Positions 63,699-64,000 of a stretch of 64,000 nt of DNA are shown here, piece by piece (within the stretch, counting starts at the first letter, position 1; the number at the start of each line of letters is the position of its first letter). Under the pieces are notes generated by a model. That model was given only the letters and a program-made list of their open reading frames with translations, was not told the DNA's origin and made no database searches. The DNA lies in NCBI GenBank assembly GCA_902790015.1, contig CADAQF010000011.1, positions 1 to 64,000 on the forward strand. Direction: 5' to 3'. Source of the stretch: an uncultured Eubacteriales bacterium. GTDB lineage: Bacteria; Bacillota; Clostridia; Christensenellales; Aristaeellaceae. The position numbers and the translations under genes are program-made.

Positions 63699-64000
63699 TC
63701 ATTCCCGCCCTGAACCGGATGAACCGGACAGTTCTTTTTTCAGCATGATGAACTTATCCGTTCTGTATTCTTCGGTAAAGCCCGCTTTGAAAAACATATG
63801 GACCGCCGGGTTGTCAAGGGCGATATCATCCCTGAGTACATCCACACCGTTTTTTGCGGCCGCCCGGCACATCAGCCGGAGGCCTTCCGTTCCGCAGCCG
63901 CGGCCCCTGAATTCATCAGCCACAATGACGTCCGCCAGCCATATGCCGCGCCGGTCATCAAAGTGGTATGCCGTTTCTCCTACAAACACGTTATCTTCGG
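63699..64000 (-). CDS. GNAT-family acetyltransferase, 5' end beyond window
   Basis: The C-terminal 100 or so residues of a GNAT: IWLADVIVADEFRGRGCGTEGLRLMCRAAAKNG (acetyl-CoA loop R-G-x-G-x-G/A), then LDNPAVHMFFKAGFTEEYRTDKFIMLKKEL. A GTG at 63989 is in frame, but the reading frame stays open to the window edge with family-like sequence, so the true start lies outside. The substrate is unknown. Confidence 0.88.
   Translation of the reverse strand, partial: EDNVFVGETAYHFDDRRGIWLADVIVADEFRGRGCGTEGLRLMCRAAAKNGVDVLRDDIALDNPAVHMFFKAGFTEEYRTDKFIMLKKELSGSSGSGRE

Noticed and set aside
63566-63748. 60-codon plus-strand open frame near the MerR promoter
   Set aside because: No ribosome binding site or recognisable product, and it overlaps the 3' end of the GNAT gene on the other strand.

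Overview
The window looks like chromosomal DNA from a GC-rich, anaerobic member of the Bacillota, class Clostridia, probably a gut or rumen organism. The reasons are a pyruvate:ferredoxin oxidoreductase, a T-box leader, strong AAGGAGG-type ribosome binding sites, TTGACA-17-TATAAT promoters, an RbgA-type GTPase, XRE-regulator plus eukaryotic-type kinase architecture, NHLP-type peptide exporters, several glycoside hydrolases and many secreted proteins of about 300-1500 residues. No rRNA, tRNA or CRISPR was seen.

Layout. 1-600: IS630-type transposase relic. 680-6796 (minus): a two-glycosyltransferase fusion protein, then a tight housekeeping group rbgA-rnhB-yraN. 7108-16770 (minus): a T-box-controlled unit made of a LeuA-like protein lacking catalytic residues, a TIM-barrel/acyl-CoA-synthetase fusion, an amidohydrolase and PFOR, with a polyferredoxin-like membrane protein beyond a terminator. 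17169-23032 (minus): a DMT transporter and a three-gene NHLP peptide-export cassette. 23473-31845: topB, an SH3-repeat secreted protein, an ATPase-like/STAS pair, secreted proteins and an S41-like peptidase. 31846-32141: an IS110 left-end relic. 32166-34936: a secreted esterase and ilvE. 35099-43878 (minus): a GH43-CotH-GH38-GH2 group. 44062-45825: a secreted 5'-nucleotidase. 46235-46916 (plus): two double-glycine-leader peptides, the second with a very proline-rich tail. 47133-49459: a UroD-family/cysteine-desulfidase pair. 49804-57088: a giant LRR surface protein divergent from an HTH-kinase(LRR) operon. 57272-61512: a GH16 enzyme, then a self-defence-like operon (MccF-type peptidase, GNAT, nitroreductase, methyltransferase). 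61796-63477: a MerR regulator with a classic 19-bp-spacer operator and a YoaP-type acetyltransferase. 63699-64000: a GNAT gene running off the window.

How things may work together. The T-box operon joins a tRNA-sensing leader to an acyl-CoA synthetase and a 2-oxoacid:ferredoxin oxidoreductase, with ilvE elsewhere in the window. This would fit amino-acid synthesis by reductive carboxylation of short-chain acids, which is inference. The export cassette has no precursor or modifying enzyme beside it. The two GG-leader peptides 23 kb away are the only substrates visible for its C39 protease. Three intergenic regions (about 6.9, 16.9 and 23.2 kb) carry related modular palindromic repeats whose stems vary in a compensatory way, which suggests selection on structure.
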